NCBI GenBank assembly: GCA_016708905.1
Contig: JADJEV010000003.1
Coordinates: forward strand, 1,364,001-1,428,000
Direction: 5' to 3'
DNA from: Candidatus Methylophosphatis roskildensis
GTDB lineage: Bacteria > Pseudomonadota > Gammaproteobacteria > Burkholderiales > Rhodocyclaceae
DNA length: 64,000 nucleotides
In this document: piece after piece, positions 48,030 to 60,218 of the stretch
Layout of the letters: every line of letters begins with the position of its first letter
Numbering within the stretch: position 1 is the stretch's first letter
Translations under genes and position numbers: made by a program
The notes under the pieces: model-generated
What the model was told of the DNA's origin: nothing
Databases searched by the model: none
The model's input: the letters and a program-made list of their open reading frames with translations, nothing else

Positions 48030-50210
48030 TCATCGTGTCACCGACGGCAGCGCTCGCGCCCGTTCTCGGCGGCGCAGAGCGATTGCCGCAGGCGTGATGC
48101 CTGCGGCGATGAGCAGCGCCATCAGGCCGAGCGGCCACAAGACGACGGTGTTCCATTCGCGGCGCCGCTGCGCGCGCAGGACCGGATCGACCTTCATGTA
48201 CTTCAAGGTGTTGCGCGCCATCTGGTTGGGCTTGGCGTTGCCGATCCAGGCATGGCGCAAGCTGTAATCCTTGGGGTGAAAACCGAACGACCATGGCGCA
48301 TCTTCGCGCAGGATCGCCACCATGCGATCGATGACGGCCTGGCGCTCGGGGCCGTTGTCCATCAGGCGCATGCGTTCGTACAGTTGGTCGTACTCGGGGT
48401 TGGCATAGTTGGCCGCGTTCTCCCCCTGGAGCCGGGCGCGACTCTGCTGCGTCAGGAACAGGAATAGAAAGTTCTCCGGATCGGGGTAGTCGGCGTTCCA
48501 GCCCCAGACGAACATCTGCGCGGCGCCCTTGCGCACGCGCTCCTGGAAGCGGTTGTAGTCGGCGCCGCGAATCTCGAGCTGGATCGACAGCTTTGCGAAC
48601 TGCTTGCGCAGCCAGTCCAGGCGCGATTTGTCGTCGGGACCGCGCTCGGTGGTATCGAGCATGAGCGTGAGCGGCTGGCCGGTCGTTTCGTCGCGTCCGT
48701 TGGGGTAGCCGGCCTCGGCAAGCAGCCGCCTGGCCGCATCGATCGGGCGCCGCCGCGGCGCGTTGCCGACCCATTCGTGGGTGACCGGATTGACCCCGTG
48801 CTCGCCTTCAATGAAGCCGAATATGCCAGGCGGGATCGGGCTCTGGCCGGTGATGCCGCGACCGTTGGCGAAGATCGAGATGAACTCCTCCCAGTCAAGT
48901 GCGATCGAGATGGCCTGGCGCAGCTTTTTCGCGCGCTCGCCGCCCGGGCCACCGACCACCGGGTCGAGCCAGTTGAAGGCGAAGTACCTCGAGGCAGTCG
49001 ACACCGCGGTCTCCAGCTGAATGCCCTTCTGCGCCATCTCCGGGGACACCGCCGTCTGGCCTTCCACCGAGACGCGCACCGCGCGATCGAAACTGTCGGA
49101 CGAGATCCCCGACTGGTCGTAGTAGCCCTGGAGGAACTTGTTCCAATAGGGAATACCCTCCTTTTCGCGCGTGAACACGACGCGGTCGATGAAGGGCAGC
49201 GGGCGGCCGGAATCAGCCAGCAGACCGGCACTCCGATCCTCGGCCTCGCCGTCGGCCGGGTAGCGCTCGCCGTGATAATTCGGATTGCGCTCGAGCACCA
49301 TGCGCGCATTCGGGTTGTTCTCGGTCAGCATGTACGGGCCGGTGCCAACCGGATACCAGTCGAGCACCAGGTTCCTTTCGGCCATGCCGGGCTGGGCGTA
49401 GAAGCGATCGACTTCCATCGGCACCGGCGCGAAGAAGTTCATCGCCAGCCAGTACACGAACTGCGGATAGCGGCCCTTCACCTTGATTCGGTAGGTGTGC
49501 GCATCGACCACCTCGACACCGGGCAGCGCGAATCGAGTGAGGTCTAGCCAGACACCGGGCTTGCCCTGGTCGGCCAGTGCCTTGTCGGCGTCTTTCAGCG
49601 CAGCGGCCAGTTCCTTCAGGCCGACGATGTACTCGCTCATCAGGCCGAATATCGGCGAGTGCAGCCGCGGATGCGCCAGCCGCTTGATCTGGTAGGCAAA
49701 GTCGGCAGCCTCGAGTTCGCGCGTGCCGGTCTCTCGAAAATCGGCCAGGCTGCGTATGCCGGCGAGATCGTCGGCTGTCAGCGACTGATAGCGCGGCCCG
49801 CCCGACGCGGCCTGCGCGAAGGCAGGGTGCGGCTGGTAGCGAACGCCGGAGCGGATGCGGATCTCATAGACGCCGTAGGCCACGCCGGGCGCGTCGGCGG
49901 ACACTTCGCGATCCTGATCGTCATAGTAGATCGGCTTGGGTAGCGACTCTGCCAGCAAAGGCACCAGCTCGTACGGCCGCCTGAGGTAGTGGTACTGCAG
50001 TGGCGGCTCGTAGATCTGCGCATTGTAGGTGGCCTCGTCCTCGCTATAGGACTGGACCGGGTCGAGATGCTTCGGTCGATCGGTGAACGCCGAATAGAGG
50101 ACATTCAGTCCGCGGTCGACCGCCGGGTAGGGATCGTTCCAGACATCGCCGCAGCCCGAGACAGCAAGTACCGCGGCGCACGCGAGAATTGTCTGTGCGA
50201 GTCTGAGCAT
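48030..50210 (-). CDS. yejA: Peptide ABC transporter substrate-binding lipoprotein (YejA-type)
   Basis: The 726-aa protein starts at MLRLAQTILACAAVLAVSGCG, a lipoprotein signal with lipobox VSGC. A family 5 solute-binding domain follows (SYSEDEATYNAQIYEPPLQYHYL...; NPNYHGERYPADGEAEDR). It is longer than YejA (about 600 aa). The last ~40 residues add a predicted transmembrane helix (VVLWPLGLMALLIAAGITPAA) with a basic tail, so it may be anchored at both ends. It is the first gene of the yejABEF-type operon. The upstream frame to 50354 overlaps fabI and is not used. Confidence 0.9.
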   Translation of the reverse strand: MLRLAQTILACAAVLAVSGCGDVWNDPYPAVDRGLNVLYSAFTDRPKHLDPVQSYSEDEATYNAQIYEPPLQYHYLRRPYELVPLLAESLPKPIYYDDQDREVSADAPGVAYGVYEIRIRSGVRYQPHPAFAQAASGGPRYQSLTADDLAGIRSLADFRETGTRELEAADFAYQIKRLAHPRLHSPIFGLMSEYIVGLKELAAALKDADKALADQGKPGVWLDLTRFALPGVEVVDAHTYRIKVKGRYPQFVYWLAMNFFAPVPMEVDRFYAQPGMAERNLVLDWYPVGTGPYMLTENNPNARMVLERNPNYHGERYPADGEAEDRSAGLLADSGRPLPFIDRVVFTREKEGIPYWNKFLQGYYDQSGISSDSFDRAVRVSVEGQTAVSPEMAQKGIQLETAVSTASRYFAFNWLDPVVGGPGGERAKKLRQAISIALDWEEFISIFANGRGITGQSPIPPGIFGFIEGEHGVNPVTHEWVGNAPRRRPIDAARRLLAEAGYPNGRDETTGQPLTLMLDTTERGPDDKSRLDWLRKQFAKLSIQLEIRGADYNRFQERVRKGAAQMFVWGWNADYPDPENFLFLFLTQQSRARLQGENAANYANPEYDQLYERMRLMDNGPERQAVIDRMVAILREDAPWSFGFHPKDYSLRHAWIGNAKPNQMARNTLKYMKVDPVLRAQRRREWNTVVLWPLGLMALLIAAGITPAAIALRRRERARALPSVTR

Positions 50211-50282
50211 GGCGCGAGTGTAGCGGAATGGCCCGCCGCGCGTCACCCGCGTGGCCAAAGCCGGAGCCCGGATTCCATCGGC

Positions 50283-50288
50283 TATAAT
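50283..50288 (+). promoter_or_regulatory. Perfect -10 element upstream of fabI
   Basis: TATAAT lies 32 bp before the fabI ATG. No good -35 hexamer is found 16-18 bp upstream, so the promoter may rely on an activator or an extended region. Confidence 0.45.
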
Positions 50289-50319
50289 TCGCCGGGTTAA
50301 AGAACAGGGGTTTCCCGCC

Positions 50320-51105
50320 ATGGGTTTTCTTGCAGGAAAGCGCATCCTGATCACCGGTCTGCTGTCGAACCGCTCGATCGCCTACGGCGTCGCGGGCGCG
50401 ATGCGCCGCGAGGGCGCCGAACTCGCTTTTACTTACCAGAACGAGCGCTTCCTCGATCGCGTCAGCAAGATGGCTGCGGAGTTCGACTCCAGACTGGTGT
50501 TTGCCTGCGACGTCGCCGACGACGCCCAGATCAGTGGCCTGTTTTCCGAACTCGGCAAATCATGGGATGGTCTGGACAGCATCGTCCACTCGATCGCCTT
50601 CGCACCGACCGAGGCACTCGATGGCGACTTCCTCGAAGGACTGACGCGCGAAGCGTTTCGCGTCTCCCACGAGATCAGCGCTTACAGCTTTCCGGCGCTG
50701 GTCAAGGCTGGGCTTCCGATGATGCTGGGCCGCAACGCGTCGGTACTGACGCTCTCGTATCTGGGTGCCGTGCGCACCATGCCCAACTACAACGTCATGG
50801 GGATGGCGAAAGCCAGTCTCGAGGCATCGGTACGCTACCTGGCGGCTTCGCTGGGGCCCAAAGGCATTCGCGCCAATGCCGTATCGGCGGGGCCGATCAA
50901 GACGCTGGCGGCTGCCGGAATCGGCAGCTTCGGCAAGCTGCTCGCGTACAACCAGAAGAACGCGCCCTTGCGACGCAACGTGACGATCGACGAAGTCGGC
51001 AACGTCGTCGCTTTCCTGTGCAGCGACCTCGCCAGCGGGATCACCGGCGAGGTCACCTATGTCGATGCCGGATTCAACACGACCGCGCTCGGCAATCCAG
51101 ATTGA
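50320..51105 (+). CDS. fabI: Enoyl-[acyl-carrier-protein] reductase (NADH)
   Basis: It reduces trans-2-enoyl-ACP in the last step of each fatty acid elongation cycle. The 261-aa short-chain-dehydrogenase-type protein starts [20 protein letters not shown] after AGGGG. It has the FabI nucleotide-binding pattern ([11 protein letters not shown]), [10 protein letters not shown] and the catalytic Tyr/Lys spaced by six residues ([19 protein letters not shown]). It is the target of triclosan-type inhibitors in the family. Monocistronic, with a shared downstream stem-loop. Confidence 0.96.
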   Translation: MGFLAGKRILITGLLSNRSIAYGVAGAMRREGAELAFTYQNERFLDRVSKMAAEFDSRLVFACDVADDAQISGLFSELGKSWDGLDSIVHSIAFAPTEALDGDFLEGLTREAFRVSHEISAYSFPALVKAGLPMMLGRNASVLTLSYLGAVRTMPNYNVMGMAKASLEASVRYLAASLGPKGIRANAVSAGPIKTLAAAGIGSFGKLLAYNQKNAPLRRNVTIDEVGNVVAFLCSDLASGITGEVTYVDAGFNTTALGNPD

Positions 51106-51126
51106 CTCGACATGAGCCTGAAAGAA

Positions 51127-51150
51127 CGCCGGCATTGCCGGCGCTTTTTT
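51127..51150. terminator. Bidirectional terminator between fabI and ppiD
   Basis: A perfect 7-bp stem CGCCGGC/GCCGGCG (51127-51133, 51137-51143) is followed by CTTTTTT on the plus strand. The T run serves fabI; the minus-strand side also has TTCTTT, so it may serve the convergent ppiD. Confidence 0.8.
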
Positions 51151-51167
51151 CAGGCTGAAGCGATCGT

Positions 51168-53057
51168 TCAGGGTTGCCTGGACTCCAGCGCCGCCATATT
51201 GATCTGGACCTTGTAACGGGCGCGCAGTGCCGCCAGGTAGGCGTTCAGCTCTTCACCAGCCGCGAGTTGCGCGAGTTGGGTCTGGGCCGACTTCAGGCGC
51301 GGATCGTCCGGCTTCACTTGCGGCTTGTTTACCCCCGAGATCTTGAAGATCGTGGCGCCGGTCGCCGGCGACTCGGACATGGCATAGGCAGGCAGCTTGT
51401 CGGCCGGAACCTTGAACAAGGCGCGCAGCGCCTCCGGCGTCATGCCCGGCGCGCCGCTGCGGGTGATCTTTCGCGCTTGCCCCCACGCGGTATCCACAGC
51501 CTCGCCCTTCTTCAGCTTCTCCAACTTCGCGCTCGCATCCTGGGTCGCCAGTTTGCCCGCCTCTTCGCGCGTCAGGCGCTTCTCGATATCACCGCGGACC
51601 TCGTCGAGCGGACGCAGGGCGGCCGGCTTGTGCTCGAGCACGCGTGCCGAAACCAGCGTACTCGGTGCAATCTCGACTGCCTCGGTGTTGCGCTTGTTCT
51701 TGATCGCGTCGTCGCCGAACAGCGCAGCGAGTAGTTTCGGGTTCGACAGCTTGCCCGCACCCTGGCCGGTCTTGCTGATCCAGTCGGTGGTCTGCGCGAC
51801 GAGCTTGAACTTGTCCATCGCCGGCTTCAGGCTGTCCGATTGCTCGTACACCAGATTGCTGAACTGTTCAGCCGCCTCGGCGTATTTCTTCTCCGCCGCC
51901 TGCCGCCTGGCCTTCTGGACGAATTCGTCCCTGGTCGGCAGATTGCCCATTTCGCCTTGGGGCTTGGCAATCAGGATGTGACTGGCGCGTCTCTGCTCGC
52001 CGTCCTTGTCACTGCGAATACCCGTGAGCTTGATGATGTGAAAACCGAAACTGCTTTCCACGGGGCCCCTGACCTCACCCTCCTTCATCGCAAAAACGGC
52101 GTCCTCGAACGGCTTGACCATTGCGCCACGGCCGAAGAAGTCGAGGTCGCCGCCATTCTTTGCAGAACCAGGATCGTCGGAGTACTTCTTGGCAAGTTCG
52201 CCGAACTGCGAGGTCTTGCGCACCTCGGCGAGCACCGATTCAGCCTTTCGCTTCGCTTGCGCCAGTGCCTCCTGTTTCGACACCACTTCTTCCTTGTAGC
52301 GCTTGTCGAGCTCGGCGTCGTCGATCGTGACCAGTGGCAGCATGGCTGCGACATCGAAGATCACATACTCGACCTTGACCTGCTCCGGCGTATCGAACTG
52401 GGGTTTGTTGGCGTCATAGAACTTCTGGATCGCGTCGGCTTCCAGTTTGACCTGGGTCAGGTACTGCTCGGGCTTGAACTGGACCTCGGCAAACTCCCGC
52501 TCCTCGGACTGCAGGGCCACCCACCGCTCGGCAAGGGCTCGCGAGGCATAGCCGCTCTCGATGATCGCACCGGTCAATTGCTGCTGCACGAGATCCTGGC
52601 GCAAGGTGTACTCGAATCCTTCGCGGCTCATGCCCCGTGATCGCACCACGGCATCATACTTCGCCTGCGAGAACTGGCCGCTCTCCTGGAGCGCTGGCGC
52701 ACTTGCGATGAAGTCGCGCAACTGCTCGTCGGACACGCCGAGGCGTGCGCTCGCAGCTTCGAGCCCCAGGGTGCGCTGGCCGATCAGCGAATCGAGCACG
52801 GCACGACGCGCTTCGGGCGTGTCCAGCATCTTGGGATCGAACTGGCCGCCGAGCGCCTCTCGCATGCGTTCTTCCTGCGCCCGCATCGCCTGCTGAAAAT
52901 CCCCAAGAGAGATCCTGGACTTCCCCACCTTTGCGACTTCCTGAGTGGTGCCAGGACTTCGCATGTAGGCCTCGATGCCGAAGAAGGCAAAAGTGAGCGT
53001 GATCAGGCCCAGGATCACCTGAACGACGAGTTTGTTGTTGCGGACTGAATCGAACAT
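51168..53057 (-). CDS. ppiD: Periplasmic folding chaperone PpiD (SurA-like, parvulin domain)
   Basis: The 629-aa protein has one N-terminal inner-membrane anchor (LVVQVILGLITLTFAFFGIEAY) and a SurA-N-like chaperone region. A parvulin domain (about residues 260-360: RKTSQFGELAKKYSDDPGSAKNGGDLDFFGRGAM...GFHIIKLTGIR) and a C-terminal PpiC-like/chaperone section follow. It assists folding of proteins emerging from the Sec translocon. By position it belongs to the conserved lon-hupB-ppiD neighbourhood, with tRNA-Val between hupB and ppiD. Confidence 0.94.
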   Translation of the reverse strand: MFDSVRNNKLVVQVILGLITLTFAFFGIEAYMRSPGTTQEVAKVGKSRISLGDFQQAMRAQEERMREALGGQFDPKMLDTPEARRAVLDSLIGQRTLGLEAASARLGVSDEQLRDFIASAPALQESGQFSQAKYDAVVRSRGMSREGFEYTLRQDLVQQQLTGAIIESGYASRALAERWVALQSEEREFAEVQFKPEQYLTQVKLEADAIQKFYDANKPQFDTPEQVKVEYVIFDVAAMLPLVTIDDAELDKRYKEEVVSKQEALAQAKRKAESVLAEVRKTSQFGELAKKYSDDPGSAKNGGDLDFFGRGAMVKPFEDAVFAMKEGEVRGPVESSFGFHIIKLTGIRSDKDGEQRRASHILIAKPQGEMGNLPTRDEFVQKARRQAAEKKYAEAAEQFSNLVYEQSDSLKPAMDKFKLVAQTTDWISKTGQGAGKLSNPKLLAALFGDDAIKNKRNTEAVEIAPSTLVSARVLEHKPAALRPLDEVRGDIEKRLTREEAGKLATQDASAKLEKLKKGEAVDTAWGQARKITRSGAPGMTPEALRALFKVPADKLPAYAMSESPATGATIFKISGVNKPQVKPDDPRLKSAQTQLAQLAAGEELNAYLAALRARYKVQINMAALESRQP

Positions 53058-53132
53058 AAGAACGCGAACCCGGCGAAAGACTCAATCGGCAATCGTCGAA
53101 TCTTTCGATCGACGTGCCCCGAAAGAAAAAAC

Positions 53133-53156
53133 AAAGGCGAACTCGCGTTCGCCTTT
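53133..53156 (-). terminator. Terminator downstream of tRNA-Val
   Basis: A perfect 10-bp stem (53133-53142 and 53147-53156) with a four-base loop is followed on the minus strand by TTTGTTTTTTC. It ends the hupB/tRNA transcript and precedes ppiD. Confidence 0.85.
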
Positions 53157-53168
53157 TCTTCATGCTGC

Positions 53169-53244
53169 TGGTGGGTGCTGACGGGCTCGAACCGCCGACA
53201 TTCGCCTTGTAAGGGCGACGCTCTACCAACTGAGCTAAGCACCC
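53169..53244 (-). tRNA. tRNA-Val (anticodon UAC), CCA encoded
   Basis: The 76-nt minus-strand sequence folds as a tRNA. The acceptor stem is GGGTGCT/AGCACCC, the D-arm contains AGCTCAGTTGGTAGAGC, and the anticodon loop is CTTACAA with anticodon TAC. The T-arm contains GGTTCGAGCC, and the 3' CCA is encoded. It lies 43 bp beyond the hupB stop and may be co-transcribed with hupB, ending at the stem-loop at 53133-53156. Confidence 0.97.
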
Positions 53245-53287
53245 GACCGCGCCGTGACACCGGGCGACCGGATGCGCGACGACTATG

Positions 53288-53560
53288 TCAGTTTACCGCA
53301 TCCTTGAGCGCCTTGCCGGCGCGGAACTTCGGAACCTTCGCTGCCCTGATCTTGATGTTGGCTCCGGTGCGGGGGTTGCGGCCCGTGCGCGCGGCGCGCT
53401 TGCCAACATAAAAGGTGCCGAAGCCGACCAGGGTGACCATGCCCCCCTTCTTGAGCGAGCCCTTGACGGAGTCGATCGTCGCATCCAGCGCACGACCTGC
53501 CGCCGCCTTGGAGATGTCGGCCTTCTTCGCGATGAGATCGATCAGTTCGGATTTATTCAC
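53288..53560 (-). CDS. hupB: DNA-binding protein HU
   Basis: The 90-aa nucleoid protein starts [25 protein letters not shown] and has the [21 protein letters not shown] beta-arm with the intercalating Pro of RNPRTG. It compacts and bends DNA as a dimer. It lies between lon and ppiD, as in most proteobacteria. A promoter-like sequence lies about 107 bp upstream. Confidence 0.97.
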   Translation of the reverse strand: MNKSELIDLIAKKADISKAAAGRALDATIDSVKGSLKKGGMVTLVGFGTFYVGKRAARTGRNPRTGANIKIRAAKVPKFRAGKALKDAVN

Positions 53561-53666
53561 TTAAGCCCCCTAGTCTTGAATTTGGTAGTGGATATTATGT
53601 CGCTCGAAAGAGACGCTTCAAGAATTGATCATCATAATGCATTGTGTCGAGATTGTATCGCGGTCT

Positions 53667-53696
53667 TTTATAACAAGCCGCAAATCCTTGTGTCAA
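53667..53696 (-). promoter_or_regulatory. Promoter of hupB
   Basis: On the minus strand a perfect TTGACA (53696-53691) and TATAAA (53672-53667) are 18 bp apart, giving hupB its own start in addition to any readthrough from lon. Confidence 0.7.
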
Positions 53697-53736
53697 GCTG
53701 TCGTCGCGCGTAGTCAGGGCGTTCGTGCAAACAGAA

Positions 53737-53767
53737 GCGCCGCTTGCGAATGACCAACAAGCGGCGC
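53737..53767 (-). terminator. Stem-loop downstream of lon
   Basis: A perfect 10-bp stem (53737-53746 and 53758-53767) with an 11-nt loop lies 30 bp past the lon stop. The following minus-strand sequence (TTCTGTTT) is only moderately T-rich, so termination may be partial. Confidence 0.6.
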
Positions 53768-53796
53768 GCGCGACTGTAACTGTCTGTGTCGAAGGA

Positions 53797-56208
<2,412 letters not shown>

Positions 56209-56338
56209 GGCAGTTCCTTCTGGATGAGGTTTCCGAATCCATATGGGGCCCGGAAACTGAAGTTCAAGCTGCGAGAAAAAGGAACACCAGCCAGCGGAGC
56301 GGCAGCCGGGGCATTCCCCGACGCCTTCCACCATAGCG

Positions 56339-57604
56339 TCAGTTCGAACTGGCCACCTTCGGCTGATCAGCGTAAATCAGAATCGGCTTGCCATTGCTGT
56401 CGATCATGCCCTCGTCAACCACCACCTTGGAGACATCATCCATGTTGGGCAGTTCGTACATGATGTCGAGCAGCGACGCCTCGAGGATAGATCGCAAACC
56501 GCGCGCGCCGGTCTTGCGCTTGAGTGCCTTGCGTGCGATGGCCTGCAGGGCCGGCGGCCTCACCTCCAATTCGACGCCTTCCATCGAAAAGAGTTTCTGG
56601 TACTGCTTGATAAGCGCGTTCTTCGGCTCGACCAGAATCTCGATCAGCGCTTCTTCGCTGAGTTCATGGAGCGTGGCCACCACTGGCAGCCGACCCACGA
56701 ACTCCGGAATCAGTCCGTACTTGATGAGATCTTCCGGTTCGACCAGACGCAGCGCCTCGCTGACGTCCTTCGTGTCACGGCTCTTCACTTCCGCGCCGAA
56801 GCCGATGCCGCCCTGCTCGTTGCGACTGCGAATAACCTTGTCGAGTCCGTCGAATGCGCCACCGCAGACGAACAGGATGTTGGTCGTATCGACCTGCACG
56901 AAATCCTGATTCGGATGTTTGCGCCCGCCCTGCGGCGGCACAGAAGCGATCGTACCCTCGATCAACTTCAGCAGTGCCTGCTGGACGCCCTCTCCGGAAA
57001 CGTCACGCGTGATCGAAGGATTGTCTGACTTCCGAGAAATCTTGTCGATTTCATCGATATAGACGATTCCCTGCTGCGCCTTCTCAACCTCGTAGTCGCA
57101 CTTCTGCAGCAACTTCTGAATGATGTTCTCGACGTCCTCGCCGACATAGCCCGCTTCGGTCAAGGTCGTCGCGTCGGCCATGACAAATGGGACATTGAGC
57201 AGGCGCGCCAGGGTCTGGGCGAGCAGCGTCTTGCCAGAACCAGTCGGTCCGATCAGCAGGATGTTGCTCTTCGCAAGCTCGACATCGTCGCTCTTCGAAA
57301 GGTGCTTGAGCCGCTTGTAGTGATTGTAGACCGCGACGGCGAGAATCCGTTTGGCGCTCGGCTGACCGATGACGTATTGATCGAGAATGGTGCAAATTTC
57401 CAGGGGAGTCGGAAGATCGCCCTTGCCGCTCTTGCCGGAGGCATCACTATTTATTTCGTCACGAATGATGTCATTGCACAGTTCTATGCACTCGTCGCAG
57501 ATGAAGACGGACGGCCCGGCGATCAGCTTGCGGACCTCGTGCTGACTCTTGCCACAGAACGAGCAGTAGAGCAGCTTTTCGCCGCCTGACTTCTTGTCCG
57601 ACAT
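56339..57604 (-). CDS. clpX: ClpXP protease ATPase subunit ClpX
   Basis: The 421-aa unfoldase has an N-terminal zinc-binding domain ([17 protein letters not shown]...[11 protein letters not shown]). The AAA+ core carries Walker [16 protein letters not shown], Walker [11 protein letters not shown] and the ClpP-binding loop IGF (GGIGFGAEV). It recognises, unfolds and feeds substrates to ClpP. It starts 26 bp after the clpP stop. Confidence 0.97.
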   Translation of the reverse strand: MSDKKSGGEKLLYCSFCGKSQHEVRKLIAGPSVFICDECIELCNDIIRDEINSDASGKSGKGDLPTPLEICTILDQYVIGQPSAKRILAVAVYNHYKRLKHLSKSDDVELAKSNILLIGPTGSGKTLLAQTLARLLNVPFVMADATTLTEAGYVGEDVENIIQKLLQKCDYEVEKAQQGIVYIDEIDKISRKSDNPSITRDVSGEGVQQALLKLIEGTIASVPPQGGRKHPNQDFVQVDTTNILFVCGGAFDGLDKVIRSRNEQGGIGFGAEVKSRDTKDVSEALRLVEPEDLIKYGLIPEFVGRLPVVATLHELSEEALIEILVEPKNALIKQYQKLFSMEGVELEVRPPALQAIARKALKRKTGARGLRSILEASLLDIMYELPNMDDVSKVVVDEGMIDSNGKPILIYADQPKVASSN

Positions 57605-57630
57605 TTCCCTAGTCTCCGTCCGCTACGTGC

Positions 57631-58272
57631 TCAGGCGACCTGAGCCCGATTCAACAGCACCGTGTCCACCAGACCATAGTCTACCGACTGCTCGGCCGAC
57701 AGGAAATTGTCGCGATCCGTGTCTTTTTCGATCCGCTCGATCGGCTGACCGGTGTGCTTGGCGAACAGTTCGTTGAGCTTGGCTCGCAAGGTCAGGATTT
57801 CGCGAGCATGAATTTCGATGTCGGAGGCCTGGCCCTGAAATCCACCCATCGGCTGATGGATCATGACGCGCGAGTTGGGCAGACAGAATCGCTTGCCCTT
57901 CGCGCCGGAAGCGAGCAGAAACGCACCCATGCTGGCCGCCTGACCGATGCAAAGCGTCGACACGTCCGGCTTGATGAACTGCATGGTATCGTAGATCGCC
58001 AAGCCAGCAGACACCGAACCACCCGGTGAGTTAATGTAGAAATACACGTCCTTGTCAGGGTTCTCGGATTCCAGAAACAGCAGTTGCGCAACGATCAGAT
58101 TGGCGGTCACATCGTTGACCGGGCCAACCAGAAAGACCACGCGCTCCTTCAACAGACGCGAGTAGATATCGTAGGCGCGCTCTCCTCGACCGCTCTGCTC
58201 GATGACCATCGGCACCATACCGAGACCCTGGGGATCCCACGACGACGGATTGCCCGGATTGCCGAAAATCAT
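57631..58272 (-). CDS. clpP: ATP-dependent Clp protease proteolytic subunit
   Basis: The 213-aa serine protease starts at [26 protein letters not shown], after GAGGGGCAG. The catalytic triad is visible: Ser in [14 protein letters not shown], His in [13 protein letters not shown] and Asp in [10 protein letters not shown]. It assembles in two heptameric rings with ClpX. It lies between tig and clpX, 26 bp after the tig stop. Confidence 0.97.
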   Translation of the reverse strand: MIFGNPGNPSSWDPQGLGMVPMVIEQSGRGERAYDIYSRLLKERVVFLVGPVNDVTANLIVAQLLFLESENPDKDVYFYINSPGGSVSAGLAIYDTMQFIKPDVSTLCIGQAASMGAFLLASGAKGKRFCLPNSRVMIHQPMGGFQGQASDIEIHAREILTLRAKLNELFAKHTGQPIERIEKDTDRDNFLSAEQSVDYGLVDTVLLNRAQVA

Positions 58273-58298
58273 ATCTGCCCCTCGGTCTGGATGGCGAC

Positions 58299-59603
58299 TC
58301 AAGTTGCGGCGCCCATCAGTTCATCGAATGAAACCAGGTTGTCGGACGAGCGAGCGTGGGCCAATACCCACTCCACGACGTTGTCCTCGACCACCAGCGC
58401 CTCGACCTGCGCCATTCTCTGAGGTTCTCCGTAGTACCAGCGCACAATCTCGGCTGGATCCTCGTAACTCTGCGCGAACTCCTCGATCTGCGCCCGCATC
58501 TGCTCGGGTGTGGCGTGCAGATTGTTCTTCTTGACCAACTCGGCCAACAACAACCCCAGTTTGACGCGACGTTCCGCCTGCTCCGTGAACCAAGCCGGTT
58601 CAATTGGCATCTTGGAGGCATCCATGCCACGCCCTGCCACATCCTGGCGGGCATTCTCGGCCATCTGTCGCGACTCCAGTTCGATCAGCGCCTTCGGAGC
58701 AACCATCGGGTTGACCTCCAGCAACACCTTCATTACCTGTTCCTTGAGGCGCGCGGCAATCCGCTTCTTTACCTCGCGCTCGAGATTGGCCTTGACTTCG
58801 TCGCGCATCTTGGCCAAATCGCCGTCGGCAACGCCCAGCGCCCTGGCAAAGCTTGCATCCAGAGGCGGAAGCCGCGGTTCGCGAACCTCCTTCAACGCGA
58901 CCTCGAATTGCGCAGTCCTGCCCTTAAGATCCTCGCCGTGATAGTCATCGGGAAAAGTCAGATCGAAGGCTTTTGACGTGCCGATCGACATTCCAGCAAC
59001 GGCTGCTTCGAACTCCTTGAGCATTTGACCCTGTCCGATCACGAACCCGAAATCGGTTGCGGTGCCGCCCTGGAAGATCTCGCCGTCCTTGCGACCAGTG
59101 AAGTCAACGATCACCTGATCACCGGTTTCTGGTGCACGGTCGACCTTCTCGAACGCCTGTCGCTGCTTGCGCAACACTTCGATCGTCTTGTCCACCTCGG
59201 CCTCGCCGACCACAAGCACCGGTCTCTCGATCGACTGACCCGAAATGTCGCCCAGCGCAATGTCTGGATAGACCTCGAATACCGCACTGAACTCCAGTTT
59301 CTCCGCGTCACCACCCTGTTTCCGCTCGATGCGCGGATAGCCGGCGACCCGCAGGTTCTGTTCGCGTACCTTGTCCCCGAACGTCTGCTTGATGGCGTCG
59401 CCCACCACCTCACTGCGTACCTGCGAGCCGTACTGCGCGACAACCATCTTGAACGGAACTTTGCCAGGACGAAACCCGGCCATCTTGACCGTACGCGAGA
59501 TCCGCTTCAGCCGCACTTCAACGTCCCTCTCGATCGCGGCCAGCGGAACCGCCATGTCGATCCGCCGCTCCAGCGCCTCGTTGGTCTGCTCAGTTGCCTG
59601 CAT
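58299..59603 (-). CDS. tig: Trigger factor
   Basis: The 434-aa ribosome-associated chaperone starts at [20 protein letters not shown]. The N-terminal ribosome-binding domain has [18 protein letters not shown] (the GFRxGKxP signature). The middle FKBP-type peptidyl-prolyl isomerase domain follows ([20 protein letters not shown]), then the long helical C-terminal chaperone domain. It is the first gene of the tig-clpP-clpX-lon cluster. Confidence 0.97.
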   Translation of the reverse strand: MQATEQTNEALERRIDMAVPLAAIERDVEVRLKRISRTVKMAGFRPGKVPFKMVVAQYGSQVRSEVVGDAIKQTFGDKVREQNLRVAGYPRIERKQGGDAEKLEFSAVFEVYPDIALGDISGQSIERPVLVVGEAEVDKTIEVLRKQRQAFEKVDRAPETGDQVIVDFTGRKDGEIFQGGTATDFGFVIGQGQMLKEFEAAVAGMSIGTSKAFDLTFPDDYHGEDLKGRTAQFEVALKEVREPRLPPLDASFARALGVADGDLAKMRDEVKANLEREVKKRIAARLKEQVMKVLLEVNPMVAPKALIELESRQMAENARQDVAGRGMDASKMPIEPAWFTEQAERRVKLGLLLAELVKKNNLHATPEQMRAQIEEFAQSYEDPAEIVRWYYGEPQRMAQVEALVVEDNVVEWVLAHARSSDNLVSFDELMGAAT

Positions 59604-59843
59604 GAAACCCTTCCAGTTGCAAATTGCCTTGTCGTCGGCCGGCGCAGAAAGGATTTTCTCTCTCAACAATACAGATCGCTGGATGTGGCAATGTGTGAAA
59701 GGATTCCGGCCTCGACACCAGCACCAACGGGACAAGCCCGCAAACGCGCTGTCCAGCGACACGCTTTGGGCTCGATTCTAGCACAAGCGCACTCCCGCCG
59801 GGCCCTGACGCGAACCATGACATGAGGAGATTTCTTTAATAGT

Positions 59844-59904
59844 TTCTTGGACTTGCCAGAGCCCGGGGCAATCCCGGCTCTGCGCTGCCGAACCCGTCCA
59901 AGAA
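59844..59904. other. Nested palindromic structure upstream of tig and prkA
   Basis: An outer 9-bp stem TTCTTGGAC/GTCCAAGAA (59844-59852 and 59896-59904) encloses an inner imperfect stem CAGAGCC-C-GGG/CCCGGCTCTG (about 59857-59881). The containing 615-bp gap 59604-60218, between the divergent tig and prkA, shows no convincing gene or tRNA; it should also hold the promoters of both operons. Confidence 0.5.
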
Positions 59905-60218
59905 CCGCCCCGAGTCAAGCCAGCGAGATTTTTTCGTGAGCATAGCCAGGCAGCCACGCTGCAGACCCGGGACGTTCGTCGCCTCCGCCACAAACCACTG
60001 GCGGAACTTGTCAGCATGTCTCATTATCGATGCTAGGGAACGGTATCGGAATCTTCGAGAGATGTCCTGACAGCCGACCACGTGCGAAGGTCGCATTCTC
60101 GCCGGTTCCAGGTTTGCGCCGAATTGTCCGACCATCGTGAATACGCCGTGCCGCGCGCAACTCCCGTTTCGGGTTCACATAGTGCCAATCGCACCACAGA
60201 CTTCATGGAGGCGAACTC

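Noticed and set aside
59836..60135. 99-codon minus-strand frame in the tig-prkA gap
   Set aside because: No ribosome binding site or recognisable family, and it runs through the palindromic structure; treated as non-coding.
59604..60218. tRNA gene upstream of tig, common in some betaproteobacteria
   Set aside because: No GGTTCGA-type T-arm or acceptor stem is visible on either strand in this gap.
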